NCBI GenBank assembly: GCA_965277735.1
Contig: CBDIDO010000003.1
Coordinates: 1,736,001 to 1,800,000, forward strand
Reading direction: 5' to 3'
Length of the DNA: 64,000 nucleotides
Source of the DNA: RH-AL1 sp965277735
GTDB lineage: Bacteria > Pseudomonadota > Alphaproteobacteria > Rhizobiales > Beijerinckiaceae
This document shows, piece by piece, positions 54,484-63,735 of the stretch. The notes under the pieces were generated by a model. That model was not told where the DNA came from. It searched no databases and saw nothing but the letters and a program-made list of their open reading frames with translations. How positions within the stretch are numbered: position 1 is the first letter of the stretch; each line of letters opens with the position of its first letter. The translations under genes were made by a program, and so were the position numbers.

Positions 54484-55850
54484 ACGTGATGCCGAAAGCA
54501 TCGGAGATTGGCGCCCTGCGCGACGAGCTGCGCGCCAATGGCGTCCGCTACGTGATCGGCGCCTATGTCGACATCCACGGCGCGCAGAAGGGCAAGGTCG
54601 TGCCGCTCGATCATCTCGCCCACATGGCCGAGGGCTCCGAGCTCTACACGGGCTACGCGCTCGACGGGCTCGGCCAGCTGCCCAACGACGACGAGTTCGC
54701 CTCCGTGCCGGACCTCGATCGCGTGATCCAGCTGCCGTGGGAGCCCAAACTGGCCTGGGCGCCGTCCGATCTCGCCTTCCACGGCAAGCCTTATCCGCTG
54801 TCGACGCGCGTCGCGCTGAAGCGGCAGATCGCCGAGGCCGAGAAGCTGGGTTTCGGCTTCGATCTCGGCATCGAATGCGAGATCTTCCTGCTCAAGCAGG
54901 CCGCCGACGGCACGCTCGAGACGCCGGACGCCACCGACAAGCTGGTGAAGCCCTGCTACGATGTGCGCGGCTTCCTCGGCAATTTCAGCTGGCTCGACAA
55001 GATGGCGAGCGTGATCGATCAACTCGGCTGGGACCTCTACTCGTTCGACCACGAGGACGCCTGCGGCCAGTTCGAGTTCGACTTCACCTATGCCGATGCG
55101 CTCACCACTTGCGACCGACTGACGTTCTTTCGCATGATGGCCAAGCATTACGCTGCGGAAGAAGGGCTCGTCGCGACGATGATGCCGAAGCCCTTTGCCG
55201 ACCGCACCGGCAACGGCGCGCATTTCAACATGTCGCTCACAAGCCTGGAGAGCGGGCGCAACGCCTTCGCCTGCAAGCCGTCCGACGATCCGCGCGGCCT
55301 CGGCCTCACCGAGACGGGCTATCATTTCATCGGCGGTGTTCTGCGGCACGGCCGCGCGCTCTGCGCCGCCTTCGCGCCGACGGTGAATTCCTACAAGCGC
55401 CTGGTCCGGCGCGGCGCGATGGCGACCTTCTCCTGGGCGCCGGTGTTCAATTCGTACGGGTCCAACAACCGGACCAACTCGGTCCGCGTGCCGATGGGCG
55501 GCGGCCGCTGCGAGTCCCGCAACGCCGACGGCGCGGTGAACCCCTATCTCGCGGCAGCGCTCGTGCTGGCGGCCGGCCTCGAAGGCGTGCGCGACAAGAT
55601 CGATCCGGGCGATCCCAACGAGGACAATCTCTACGAGCTCGACGAGGCGGCGCGCGCCGCGCGCGGCATCGCCTTCCTGCCGCAGACGTTGCTCGAAGCC
55701 ATGCAGGCCTTCGCCGCAGATCCGCTTGTGGAAACGACGCTCGGGAAGGCATTGCGCGACGAGTTCATCCGCTACAAGACGGACGAGTGGAACGAGTATC
55801 ACCAAACCATCTCCAAATGGGAGATCGCGCGCTACAGCCACATGTTCTGA
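54480..55850 (+). CDS. glnT: Glutamine synthetase, GlnT (type III-like) family
   Basis: Glutamate-ammonia ligase of the GlnT branch, 456 residues. The N-terminal beta-grasp has DIHGAQKGKVVPLDHLAHMA. The catalytic GS fold contains IECEIFLLKQ, NGAHFNMSL (ATP/metal region) and NSYKRLVRRG. SKWEIARYSHMF closes the protein. Related proteins include gamma-glutamylmethylamide synthetase, so an amine other than ammonia could be the acceptor substrate. Its position before the nitrogen-releasing genes suggests capture of the ammonia made. It starts at ATG 54480. Confidence 0.9.
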   Translation: MNVMPKASEIGALRDELRANGVRYVIGAYVDIHGAQKGKVVPLDHLAHMAEGSELYTGYALDGLGQLPNDDEFASVPDLDRVIQLPWEPKLAWAPSDLAFHGKPYPLSTRVALKRQIAEAEKLGFGFDLGIECEIFLLKQAADGTLETPDATDKLVKPCYDVRGFLGNFSWLDKMASVIDQLGWDLYSFDHEDACGQFEFDFTYADALTTCDRLTFFRMMAKHYAAEEGLVATMMPKPFADRTGNGAHFNMSLTSLESGRNAFACKPSDDPRGLGLTETGYHFIGGVLRHGRALCAAFAPTVNSYKRLVRRGAMATFSWAPVFNSYGSNNRTNSVRVPMGGGRCESRNADGAVNPYLAAALVLAAGLEGVRDKIDPGDPNEDNLYELDEAARAARGIAFLPQTLLEAMQAFAADPLVETTLGKALRDEFIRYKTDEWNEYHQTISKWEIARYSHMF

Positions 55851-55875
55851 AGCCTGATGACTTCAACGTACTGGT

Positions 55876-55926
55876 GCGGCCGGGACGACCCGGACGCTAC
55901 GATCCACGACCGGGACGACCCGGCTG
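55876..55926 (+). promoter_or_regulatory. Mini-ykkC (guanidine-II) riboswitch candidate
   Basis: Two tandem hairpins have the same stem and loop: CCGGG-ACGA-CCCGG at 55880-55893 and again at 55910-55923, separated by 16 bases. The first is extended by GCG/CGC after one mismatch. The class is defined by two hairpins with ACGR loops. The second hairpin ends about 10 bases before the ribosome binding site GAAGGACAAGGG of the DUF1989 gene (start 55946), the expected geometry for translation control by guanidine. Confidence 0.85.
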
Positions 55927-55945
55927 ATTGTCCGAAGGACAAGGG

Positions 55946-56749
55946 ATGACCGAGCCGACGATCGCCGAGCTGAGACGGCGCTACGAGGAATTGAAGGCCA
56001 GCGGCCAGGCGCCGAAGGCGCTGCCGGGGCCGAGCCCAAGGCTGAAATCGACAAGCCCTGCGCCAGATCGCCAAACCTTTTCGCGCGAGACGATCCCAGC
56101 CGGCTGGTACGCGACGATGATCATGCGGGCCGGCGAGACGATCCGCATCGCCACCGGCGCCGAACCTTCGGCTGTCGCGCTTCTCGCGTGGCGCCGCGAC
56201 GACACGAGCGAGCGCCTGAACACCGCCGACACGGTGAAGGTGCAATGGACGAGCGCGCTACAGAAGAGCCGCGTCATCTTCTCCGACATGGGACGCCCGA
56301 TGCTCTCCTTCGTCGAGGATTCCTGCGGTTGCCATGACGCCCTGGTCGGCGGCTCGACGGCGGCGACGAATGCGCGGCGCTACGGTGAGGGCACGCGCAA
56401 CACGCGCGACAACTTCTTGCTCGCCGCGATGAAGCTCGGCCTCGACGCGCGTGACATCCCGCCCTGCATCTCGCTGTTCGCGCCGGTCCGCGTCGACGCG
56501 CAAGGCCGCTTCCTGTGGCACCCAGAGCGCCGGCAGGGTGGCGACTATGTCGAGCTGCGCGCCGAGATGGACCTCTTGCTCGCGCTCTCGAACTGTCCGC
56601 ATCCGCTCGACCCCGCACCGCACTACGCGGCGGCTTCGGTCGACGTGCTGCAGATCTCGTCGGCGGAGCCCGGCGTCGATGACCTGTGCCGCACGGCGAC
56701 CGACGAAGCGCGTCGCGGCTTCGACAATCTCGCGGCGATCGCGGTCTGA
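55946..56749 (+). CDS. Urea carboxylase-associated protein 1 (DUF1989), likely carboxyguanidine deiminase subunit
   Basis: First of the paired DUF1989 proteins, 267 residues. The family has been characterised as the two-subunit carboxyguanidine deiminase (CgdAB), which turns carboxyguanidine into allophanate and ammonia. MLSFVEDSCGCHDALVGGST near residue 125 holds the conserved cysteines and histidine, and SPHPLDP-like LSNCPHPLDPAPHY lies near the end. I use ATG 55946 (MTEPTIAELRRRYEELKASG); TTG 55928 is less likely because it lies beside the riboswitch hairpin. UAAP2 follows after 11 bases. Confidence 0.92.
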   Translation: MTEPTIAELRRRYEELKASGQAPKALPGPSPRLKSTSPAPDRQTFSRETIPAGWYATMIMRAGETIRIATGAEPSAVALLAWRRDDTSERLNTADTVKVQWTSALQKSRVIFSDMGRPMLSFVEDSCGCHDALVGGSTAATNARRYGEGTRNTRDNFLLAAMKLGLDARDIPPCISLFAPVRVDAQGRFLWHPERRQGGDYVELRAEMDLLLALSNCPHPLDPAPHYAAASVDVLQISSAEPGVDDLCRTATDEARRGFDNLAAIAV

Positions 56750-56760
56750 GGAGGACGATC

Positions 56761-57363
56761 ATGACCATCATCCTCGACGAGATCGTGCCCGCGCGCGCGC
56801 CTTGGTCCGGCCTGGTGTGCAAGGGCCAGACCCTGCGCATCGAGGACACGAAGGGCTGCCAGGCCGTCGACACGCTGTTCTATGCCGCGGCCGACATGGG
56901 TGAGCGCTATTCCGCGCAGGACACGCTGCGCGAGCAGGGCTCGGCCTACATCTCGACCGGCACGAAGATCATGTCGAACCGCGGCAACGCGATGTTGACC
57001 GTGACCGCCGACAGCTGCGGCCTGCACGACACCTGCGCCGGTGCCTGCTCGTGCGAGTCCAACACCGTGCGCTTCGGCCACGAGACGCGCTACCAGCACG
57101 CGTGCCGCGAGAACTTCGTGCTGATCATGGCGCGTTACGGGCTGAGCAAGCGCGACATCGTGCCCAACCTCAATTTCTTCATGAACGTGCCGATCGAGCC
57201 CTCCGGTGCGATCACCGTGGTCGACGGCGTCTCCAAGCCGGGCGATTACATCGAGCTCGTCGCCGAGATGGACGTGATCTGCGCGATCTCGAATTGTCCG
57301 CAGGTCAACAATCCCTGCAACGGCTTCGACCCGACGCCGATCCGCATCACGATAAGCGGCTAG
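56761..57363 (+). CDS. Urea carboxylase-associated protein 2 (DUF1989), likely carboxyguanidine deiminase subunit
   Basis: Partner subunit of the protein encoded just upstream, 200 residues. The conserved motif LTVTADSCGLHDTCAGACSC near residue 90 and LSKRDIVPNLNFFMNVPIEP follow the family pattern. The start ATG at 56761 has GAGGACG upstream, and the stop lies 2 bases before the carboxylase start. Placing both subunits between the riboswitch and the carboxylase supports guanidine as the true substrate of the operon. Confidence 0.93.
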   Translation: MTIILDEIVPARAPWSGLVCKGQTLRIEDTKGCQAVDTLFYAAADMGERYSAQDTLREQGSAYISTGTKIMSNRGNAMLTVTADSCGLHDTCAGACSCESNTVRFGHETRYQHACRENFVLIMARYGLSKRDIVPNLNFFMNVPIEPSGAITVVDGVSKPGDYIELVAEMDVICAISNCPQVNNPCNGFDPTPIRITISG

Positions 57364-57365
57364 GC

Positions 57366-60300
57366 ATGTTCAAGAAGCTCCTCATCGCGAACCGCGGCGA
57401 GATCGCCGCGCGGGTGATCCGCACGTGCCGGCGCATGGGCATCGCCACAGTGGCCGTCTATTCCGACGCCGATCGCTTCACGCGGCCGGTGCTCGATGCC
57501 GACGAGGCGGTGCGTCTCGGCCCCGCGCCGGCAGCACAGAGCTATCTCGACGTCGAGGCCGTGATCGCCGCCTGCAAGGCAACGGGCGCGGAGGCAGTGC
57601 ATCCGGGCTATGGTTTCCTGTCGGAGAACGCGGGCTTCGCCGAGCGGCTCGCGGCCGAGGGCCTCGTCTTCGTCGGCCCGAAGCCTGCCCACCTGCGCGA
57701 CTTCGGCCTCAAGCACACCGCGCGCAACCTCGCCGCGGCCAGCGCCGTGCCGCTGTTACCGGGCTCCGACCTGCTGGATGACGTCAAGGCGGCGCTCGCC
57801 GCGGCGAAGCGCGTCGGCTACCCCGTCATGCTAAAGTCGACCGCGGGCGGCGGCGGCATCGGCATGGTGCTGTGCCCCGATGCGGCGACGCTGCGCGAGA
57901 AATACGCGGCGGTGGAGCGCACCGCGAAGGCGAGCTTCGGCGATGCGCGCGTCTATCTCGAGCGCTTCGTCGCCGCCGCTCGCCACATCGAGGTGCAGGT
58001 GTTCGGCGACGGCCGGGGCAGGGTGGTGGCGCTCGGCGAGCGTGACTGCTCGCTACAGCGGCGCAACCAGAAGGTTTTGGAGGAAACGCCGGCGCCCGAC
58101 CTGCCGGACGACGTGCGTGCAAAGCTGCATGCCGCCGCCGCGCGTCTTTGCGAGAGCGTCGCCTATGAATCGGCCGGCACGGTCGAGTTCATCTACGACG
58201 CGAAGCGGGCCGAGTTCTCGTTCCTCGAGGTCAACACGCGCCTGCAAGTCGAGCATCCGGTGACCGAGGCGGTCTTCGGCATCGACCTCGTCGAATGGAT
58301 GATCCGGCAGGCCGCCGGCGAGGACCCGATCGGCGCCGCACTCGCGCGTGGCCCGCTGGTGCCGCGCGGCGCGGCGATCGAGGCGCGGCTTTATGCCGAG
58401 ATCCCGCATGCCGGCTTCCAGCCCAGCGCCGGTTGGCTCACCGAGGTCGCGTGGCCGGCGGGCGCCCGCGTCGACACCTGGATCGAGCGCGGCACAGATG
58501 TCGGTGTGAACTACGATCCGATGCTGGCGAAGATCATCGTGACCGGTGCGGATCGCGCCGCCGCCGTCGCGGCGCTGCGCGAGGCGCTGGCCGCGACCCG
58601 CGTGTCGGGCATCGAGACCAATCTCGCATACCTCGGCGCGATCGCCGCCTCGCCGATGTTCGCGAACGCTGACGTCACGACGGCGGCGCTGCGCGACTTC
58701 GCGTTCGCGCCGCGCAGCATCGAGATCATCGCGCCCGGTGCGCAATCGAGCCTGCAGGAGATGCCGGGGCGGCTCGGCCTCTGGCATGTCGGTGTGCCGC
58801 CGTCGGGTCCGATGGACCCGCGATCCTTCGCGCGCGCCAATGCTCTCGTCTCCAACGATCCCGAAGCCGTCGCCCTCGAGATGACGGTCGCCGGTCCGAC
58901 GCTGCGTTTCCACATTGCAGTTGAGGTGGCGATCGCCGGCGCGCACATGCCGGCTGCACTCGATGGCATGGCGGTGCCGCACGACGCGCTGGTCCGCGTC
59001 GCCGCCGGGCAGGTGCTCGCGATCGGCGCCATCGCGGGCCCCGGCCAGCGCGCCTACCTCGCCGTGCGCGGCGGTTTTGGGGCGCCCGCCGTTCTCGGCT
59101 CGCGCGCGACCTTCGCGCTCGGCGGCTTCGGCGGCCATGCCACCGGCACCCTGAAGACCGGCGATGTGCTTCATCTCGCCGACCGGCCCGCGGACTCCGC
59201 CGTGGCGGTCGATCCAGCACCGCTGACGAACGCGTGGACGCTCGCCGTCGTCTACGGGCCGCATGGCGCGCCAGACTTCTTCCAGGCCGCCGACATCACC
59301 GACCTCTTCGCGGCCCGCTACGAGGTGCATTTCAACTCGGCCCGCACGGGCGTGCGGCTGATGGGCCCGACGCCGCGCTGGGCGCGGCCCGATGGCGGCG
59401 AGGCCGGCCTGCATCCCTCCAACCTGCACGACAACGCCTATGCCGTCGGTGCGATCGACTTCACTGGCGACATGCCGATCCTGCTGGGGCCGGATGGCCC
59501 GAGCCTCGGCGGCTTCGTCTGCCCCGCCGTGGTCGCGCGCGAGGATCTGTGGAAGCTCGGGCAGCTGAAGCCGGGCGACAGCGTGCGCTTCGTGGCCGCC
59601 AAGCGGCCCGAGGACGACGCGCTGGCGCGGCCCAACGTTCGTCGGAAAGCGGACGATCTCGGCAGCCCGATCCTTGCGGTCGAATCGGGCGACATCCCCG
59701 CCGTCTATCGCCGGCAGGGCGACGACAACATTCTCGTCGAATACGGGCCGATGGCGCTCGACATCGCGCTGCGCCTTCGCGTGCATCTGCTGGCCTCCGC
59801 CGTAGCCGAGGCCAAGCTCGACGGGCTGATCGATCTCACCCCGGGCATCCGCTCGCTGCAGGTCCATTACGACGGCACCCGCGTGAAGCGCGCCAAGGTG
59901 CTCGCCCTGCTGCGCGAGATCGAGCGCAGCCTGCCACCGGCCGACGCCGTCACCGTGCCGAGCCGCATCGTCCACCTGCCGCTGTCCTGGAACGATCCGC
60001 AGGCGCAGCTTGCGATGCGGCGCTACCAGGAGACGGTACGGCCCGACGCGCCCTGGTGCCCGTCGAACATCGAGTTCATCCGGCGCATCAACGGGCTCGA
60101 AAGCGAGGGTGACGTGCGCCGCGTCGTGTTCGATGCGAGCTACCTCGTCATGGGCCTCGGCGACGTCTATCTCGGCGCGCCGGTCGCGACGCCGACGGAC
60201 CCGCGGCATCGTCTGGTGACCACCAAGTACAATCCGGCGCGGACGTGGACGCCGGAGAACGCCGTCGGGATCGGCGGCGCCTACATGTGCATCTACGGCA

Positions 60301-60905
60301 TGGAGGGGCCGGGCGGGTACCAGCTGTTCGGCCGCACGATCCAGGTGTGGAATACGTGGCGCAAGGTTGGGCCGTTCGAAGACAAGCCGTGGCTGTTGCG
60401 GTTCTTCGATCAGATCCGCTTCTTTCCCGTCGACGGCGCGGAGCTGGCCGAGGCGCGCGCGGCGTTCCCGCACGGTGCCTATCCCGTCCGCATCGAGGAG
60501 GGGCGCTTCTCCTATGCCGAGCATAGGGCAGCGCTGGCGGGCGAGGCCGACGCGATCGCGGCTGCTCGGGCGCGCCAGCAGGCGGCCTTCGCCGACGAGC
60601 GCGAGCGCTGGCATGCGGAAGGCCTCGACGTCTTCTCCGCCGACGAGGCACCGCCCGTGGGCGAGCCCGGCGCCGTGCCGGCGGGCGCGATCGGCATCGC
60701 CGCGCAGGTGCCGGGCAATGTCTGGAAGCTGCTCGTCGATAAAGGCCAGCGCGTTGCGGCCGGCGAGACCGTGGCGATCCTGGAATCGATGAAGATGGAG
60801 ATCGCGATCCCGGCGCCCGCCGCCGGCACGATCGTTGAATTGCGCACCGCGGAGGGCCGCACGCTTCGCGGCGGCGACCTCGTCGCGATCCTCGAGGAGG
60901 GCTGA
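57366..60905 (+). CDS. uca: Biotin-dependent urea/guanidine carboxylase
   Basis: A 1179-residue enzyme carboxylating urea or, more likely here, guanidine. Domains in order: biotin carboxylase ATP-grasp at residues 1-450 (ANRGEIAARVIRTCRRMGIA, KSTAGGGGIGM, EVNTRLQVEHPVTE), KipA/KipI-type carboxyltransferase region at about 450-1090 with AYMCIYGMEGPGGYQLFGRT, and a biotin carrier domain at the end with the biotinyl lysine in ESMKME. Length and domain order match urea carboxylase. Sequence alone does not settle urea versus guanidine; the riboswitch and DUF1989 pair favour guanidine. Confidence 0.93.
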   Translation: MFKKLLIANRGEIAARVIRTCRRMGIATVAVYSDADRFTRPVLDADEAVRLGPAPAAQSYLDVEAVIAACKATGAEAVHPGYGFLSENAGFAERLAAEGLVFVGPKPAHLRDFGLKHTARNLAAASAVPLLPGSDLLDDVKAALAAAKRVGYPVMLKSTAGGGGIGMVLCPDAATLREKYAAVERTAKASFGDARVYLERFVAAARHIEVQVFGDGRGRVVALGERDCSLQRRNQKVLEETPAPDLPDDVRAKLHAAAARLCESVAYESAGTVEFIYDAKRAEFSFLEVNTRLQVEHPVTEAVFGIDLVEWMIRQAAGEDPIGAALARGPLVPRGAAIEARLYAEIPHAGFQPSAGWLTEVAWPAGARVDTWIERGTDVGVNYDPMLAKIIVTGADRAAAVAALREALAATRVSGIETNLAYLGAIAASPMFANADVTTAALRDFAFAPRSIEIIAPGAQSSLQEMPGRLGLWHVGVPPSGPMDPRSFARANALVSNDPEAVALEMTVAGPTLRFHIAVEVAIAGAHMPAALDGMAVPHDALVRVAAGQVLAIGAIAGPGQRAYLAVRGGFGAPAVLGSRATFALGGFGGHATGTLKTGDVLHLADRPADSAVAVDPAPLTNAWTLAVVYGPHGAPDFFQAADITDLFAARYEVHFNSARTGVRLMGPTPRWARPDGGEAGLHPSNLHDNAYAVGAIDFTGDMPILLGPDGPSLGGFVCPAVVAREDLWKLGQLKPGDSVRFVAAKRPEDDALARPNVRRKADDLGSPILAVESGDIPAVYRRQGDDNILVEYGPMALDIALRLRVHLLASAVAEAKLDGLIDLTPGIRSLQVHYDGTRVKRAKVLALLREIERSLPPADAVTVPSRIVHLPLSWNDPQAQLAMRRYQETVRPDAPWCPSNIEFIRRINGLESEGDVRRVVFDASYLVMGLGDVYLGAPVATPTDPRHRLVTTKYNPARTWTPENAVGIGGAYMCIYGMEGPGGYQLFGRTIQVWNTWRKVGPFEDKPWLLRFFDQIRFFPVDGAELAEARAAFPHGAYPVRIEEGRFSYAEHRAALAGEADAIAAARARQQAAFADERERWHAEGLDVFSADEAPPVGEPGAVPAGAIGIAAQVPGNVWKLLVDKGQRVAAGETVAILESMKMEIAIPAPAAGTIVELRTAEGRTLRGGDLVAILEEG

Positions 60906-60908
60906 CCG

Positions 60909-62702
60909 ATGCTGCCGGAGATGCTGGACCTCGCGAGCCTGCGCGCCCTCTACGCGGGCGGGACGTCGCCGCTCGACGTCGCCGACGCGCTCGCCGCCCG
61001 CATGGCGGCCTCTAACGATCCGGCGATCTTCATCACCGCCGCCGACCCCGAGGGGCTCAGGTCGCAGGCGGAGGCGCTGTTGCGCCGGGCGCCGACGCCG
61101 AACAGCCTACCGCTGTGGGGCGTGCCCTACGCCGTGAAGGACAATATCGACGTCGCCGGGATGCCGACGACCGCCGCGTGCCCGGCCTTCGCCTACACGC
61201 CGGCGCACGACGCCTTCGCCGTCGCGCAACTGCGTGCCGCGGGTGCGTTGGTCATCGGCAAGACCAACCTTGATCAGTTCGCGACGGGGCTCAATGGGAC
61301 ACGCTCGCCGTATGGCGCACCGCGCTGCGTCTTCGATTCTGCTTACATCTCCGGCGGCTCGAGTTCCGGTTCGGCGGTCGCCGTTGCCGCGGGCCTCGCG
61401 GTCTTTGCGCTCGGCACCGATACGGCCGGGTCGGGTCGGGTGCCGGCGGCGCTGAACAACATCGTCGGCATCAAGCCGACGCCGGGGCGGATCAGCTCGA
61501 CGGGGATGGTGCCGGCCTGCCGGAGCCTCGACACGATCTCGATCTTCGCCGGCTCCGTCGCCGACGCGGTCGCCATCCGCAAGATCGCCGAAGGCTTCGA
61601 TGCGGCGGACGCGTTCTCGCGCCTCGGCGCACCCGTGGCGTTGCCGGCGCGACCGCGGATCGGCGTGCTCCGCCCGGAGGATCGCGAGTTCTTCGGCGAT
61701 GCCGAGACGGCAGCGCTTTATGAGGCCGCCGTCGGTCGTCTCGCCGCGCTCGGCGCGGAGCCGGTCGCGTTCGACTATGCGCCGTTCCGCGAGACGGCGG
61801 TGCTCCTCTATGACGGGCCGTGGGTCGCCGAACGGCTCGCCGCGCTCGAAGTTTTTGCCGCGACCCATGCCGCCGATTTCGATCCCGCGGTGCGCGCCAT
61901 CGTCGAAGGGGCAGGGCGCTTCAGCGCGGTCGACGCGTTCAAGGGCCGCTACGCGCTCGAGGCGCTGCGCCGTCGCACCGAGGCGACGTGGGCGGCGTGC
62001 GATGCGCTGCTGCTGCCGACGGCGCCGACGACCTACACGGTCGAGGCGATGCGGGCCGATCCGATCCGCCTCAACAGCCGGCTCGGCCATTACACGAACT
62101 TCGCCAATCTGCTCGGCCTTGCCGCCATCGCCGTGCCGGCCGGCTTCACGGGCGCGGGTCTCGCCTTCGGCGTGACGCTGGTCGGCCCCGGCTCCGGCGA
62201 CGACGCGCTGGCGCCGCTCGCCGACGCGCTGCATCGCGCCGCCGGCTGCGGCATGGGCCGCGCCCGCGTCGCGCCGGGCCCGATGCCGCAGACGCCACCG
62301 GACGGCCGCATCGAGCTGGCCGTCGTCGGCGCGCATCTCACCGGCCTTCCGCTCAACAGGGAACTCGTCGCGCTCGGCGGCACATTCGTGCGCGAGGTGA
62401 CGACGGCGAGCGACTACCGACTCTTCGCGCTCCCAAGCACGACGCCGCCCAAGCCGGGGCTCGTGCGCGAGCCGAGCTTCGCCGGGCTCGGCGTCCCCGC
62501 CGAGGTCTGGTCGCTCACCCCAGACGCCTTCGGCCGCTTCGTCGCCGCCATCCCGCAACCGCTCGGCATCGGCCGCATCGCGATGACCGACGGCTCGATG
62601 CCGAGCGGCTTCCTGTGCGAGCGCTGGGCGGTCGAAGGCGCCACGGAAATCAGTGGCGGATGGCGGTCGTTCGTGACGGCGGCGAGCGACAAGCTTCGCT
62701 GA
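60909..62702 (+). CDS. atzF: Allophanate hydrolase
   Basis: Amidase-signature enzyme hydrolysing allophanate to two ammonia and carbon dioxide, the last step of the operon. The 597 residues carry catalytic Lys in YAVKDNIDVAG near residue 80 and the Ser-cisSer pair in ISGGSSSGSAVAVA near residue 155. A C-terminal domain of about 150 residues with RIELAVVGAHLTGLPLN is the AtzF/DUR1 C-terminal part. The start ATG at 60909 is 3 bases after the carboxylase stop. Confidence 0.95.
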   Translation: MLPEMLDLASLRALYAGGTSPLDVADALAARMAASNDPAIFITAADPEGLRSQAEALLRRAPTPNSLPLWGVPYAVKDNIDVAGMPTTAACPAFAYTPAHDAFAVAQLRAAGALVIGKTNLDQFATGLNGTRSPYGAPRCVFDSAYISGGSSSGSAVAVAAGLAVFALGTDTAGSGRVPAALNNIVGIKPTPGRISSTGMVPACRSLDTISIFAGSVADAVAIRKIAEGFDAADAFSRLGAPVALPARPRIGVLRPEDREFFGDAETAALYEAAVGRLAALGAEPVAFDYAPFRETAVLLYDGPWVAERLAALEVFAATHAADFDPAVRAIVEGAGRFSAVDAFKGRYALEALRRRTEATWAACDALLLPTAPTTYTVEAMRADPIRLNSRLGHYTNFANLLGLAAIAVPAGFTGAGLAFGVTLVGPGSGDDALAPLADALHRAAGCGMGRARVAPGPMPQTPPDGRIELAVVGAHLTGLPLNRELVALGGTFVREVTTASDYRLFALPSTTPPKPGLVREPSFAGLGVPAEVWSLTPDAFGRFVAAIPQPLGIGRIAMTDGSMPSGFLCERWAVEGATEISGGWRSFVTAASDKLR

Positions 62703-62723
62703 AGGCTTGTGCGACAAGGCGGG

Positions 62724-63629
62724 TCACGCGCTGACGGCGCTGCTGTCGATGAACCGCTGCATCAGCCATTGCCCCGCAGGCCCCGGCGGCGTGCCGGTGG
62801 CGTGGAGGAGATGCATCGTGAACGTGCCGCCCTTCCAGTCGGGAAGGTCGAGCATCACGAGGCGCCCCGCCGCCAGGTCCGCGCGCACCATCGCCGCAGG
62901 CATGCTGCCCCAGCCGATGCCGGCAAGGAGCAAAGCGTGCTTGGCGCCGAGATCGCCGAGCCGCCACGTCTGATCGGCGAAGACACCGAAATCCTGCCCG
63001 GCGGTGAGGGTCGAGCGGTCGGTCAGCACCAGCTGCACGTGGCGCCGCGCCGCGCCGATGCCTGCGTCCGCGCCCGAGGCCAGTGGGTGCGTCGGCGCCG
63101 CCACCGGGATCAGCTCGAGGTCGCGGAACGGGATGTATTCCAGGCGATCCGACTCGAGCCGGAACGGTCCGCAGATGCCGAGGGTCGCCACGCCGTCGAG
63201 CACGTGCTGGCCGACGGCGCCGAGCGACTCGATGTAGAGGCGGATCGGCACGGTCGGAAACGCCTGTTGGAACGCCTGCAGCACCGCGACGAGATCCGGG
63301 GTCGGCAGCATCACGTCGACGACCAGCGAGACTTCCGCCTCCAGGCCGCCGGCAAGTCCCTTCACCTTCGCCCGCAGGCTGTCGAGCCCGCGCGACAGCG
63401 CCCGCGCCTCGACGAGCACCGCACGACCCGCTTCGCTGAGCTGCGGCTTGCGGGTCGTCTCGCGATCGAACAAGGCGATGCCGAGGCCGGCCTCGAGATG
63501 GTCGATCGCGTAGCTGATCGCCGACGTCGCGCGGTTTAGCTTGCGGCCGGCCGCGGCAAGCGAGCCTGTCTCCACCACCGCCAGGAACACCTGCAGCTGG
63601 TCGATCGTCGGCGTGCCGGGTTCGCTCAT
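62724..63629 (-). CDS. LysR-family transcriptional regulator
   Basis: A 301-residue LysR protein. The HTH is at residues 8-50 (VFLAVVETGSLAAAGRKLNR, RATSAISYAIDHLE), and the ligand-binding half begins near residue 90. It is convergent with atzF and divergent from the YceI gene. A perfect dyad lies just upstream of its start, so autoregulation and control of yceI are plausible. A role in the guanidine operon is possible, as it closely follows it. Confidence 0.93.
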   Translation of the reverse strand: MSEPGTPTIDQLQVFLAVVETGSLAAAGRKLNRATSAISYAIDHLEAGLGIALFDRETTRKPQLSEAGRAVLVEARALSRGLDSLRAKVKGLAGGLEAEVSLVVDVMLPTPDLVAVLQAFQQAFPTVPIRLYIESLGAVGQHVLDGVATLGICGPFRLESDRLEYIPFRDLELIPVAAPTHPLASGADAGIGAARRHVQLVLTDRSTLTAGQDFGVFADQTWRLGDLGAKHALLLAGIGWGSMPAAMVRADLAAGRLVMLDLPDWKGGTFTMHLLHATGTPPGPAGQWLMQRFIDSSAVSA

Positions 63630-63636
63630 GTCAGGC

Positions 63637-63659
63637 TCTTTTCGAATTCTCCGAAAAGA
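63637..63659. promoter_or_regulatory. LysR-box-like dyad upstream of LysR gene and yceI
   Basis: Perfect inverted repeat TCTTTTCG and CGAAAAGA with a 7-base spacer, 8 bases upstream of the LysR start codon and 77 bases upstream of the YceI start. Position and symmetry are those of LysR-type operator sites. Confidence 0.75.
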
Positions 63660-63735
63660 CTAGCCCATATTATGCGGATTTTGCCGATGAATCTCGGTCG
63701 CTAAAAGGTGGCTCCGCTCACGAGGATCACTCGAC

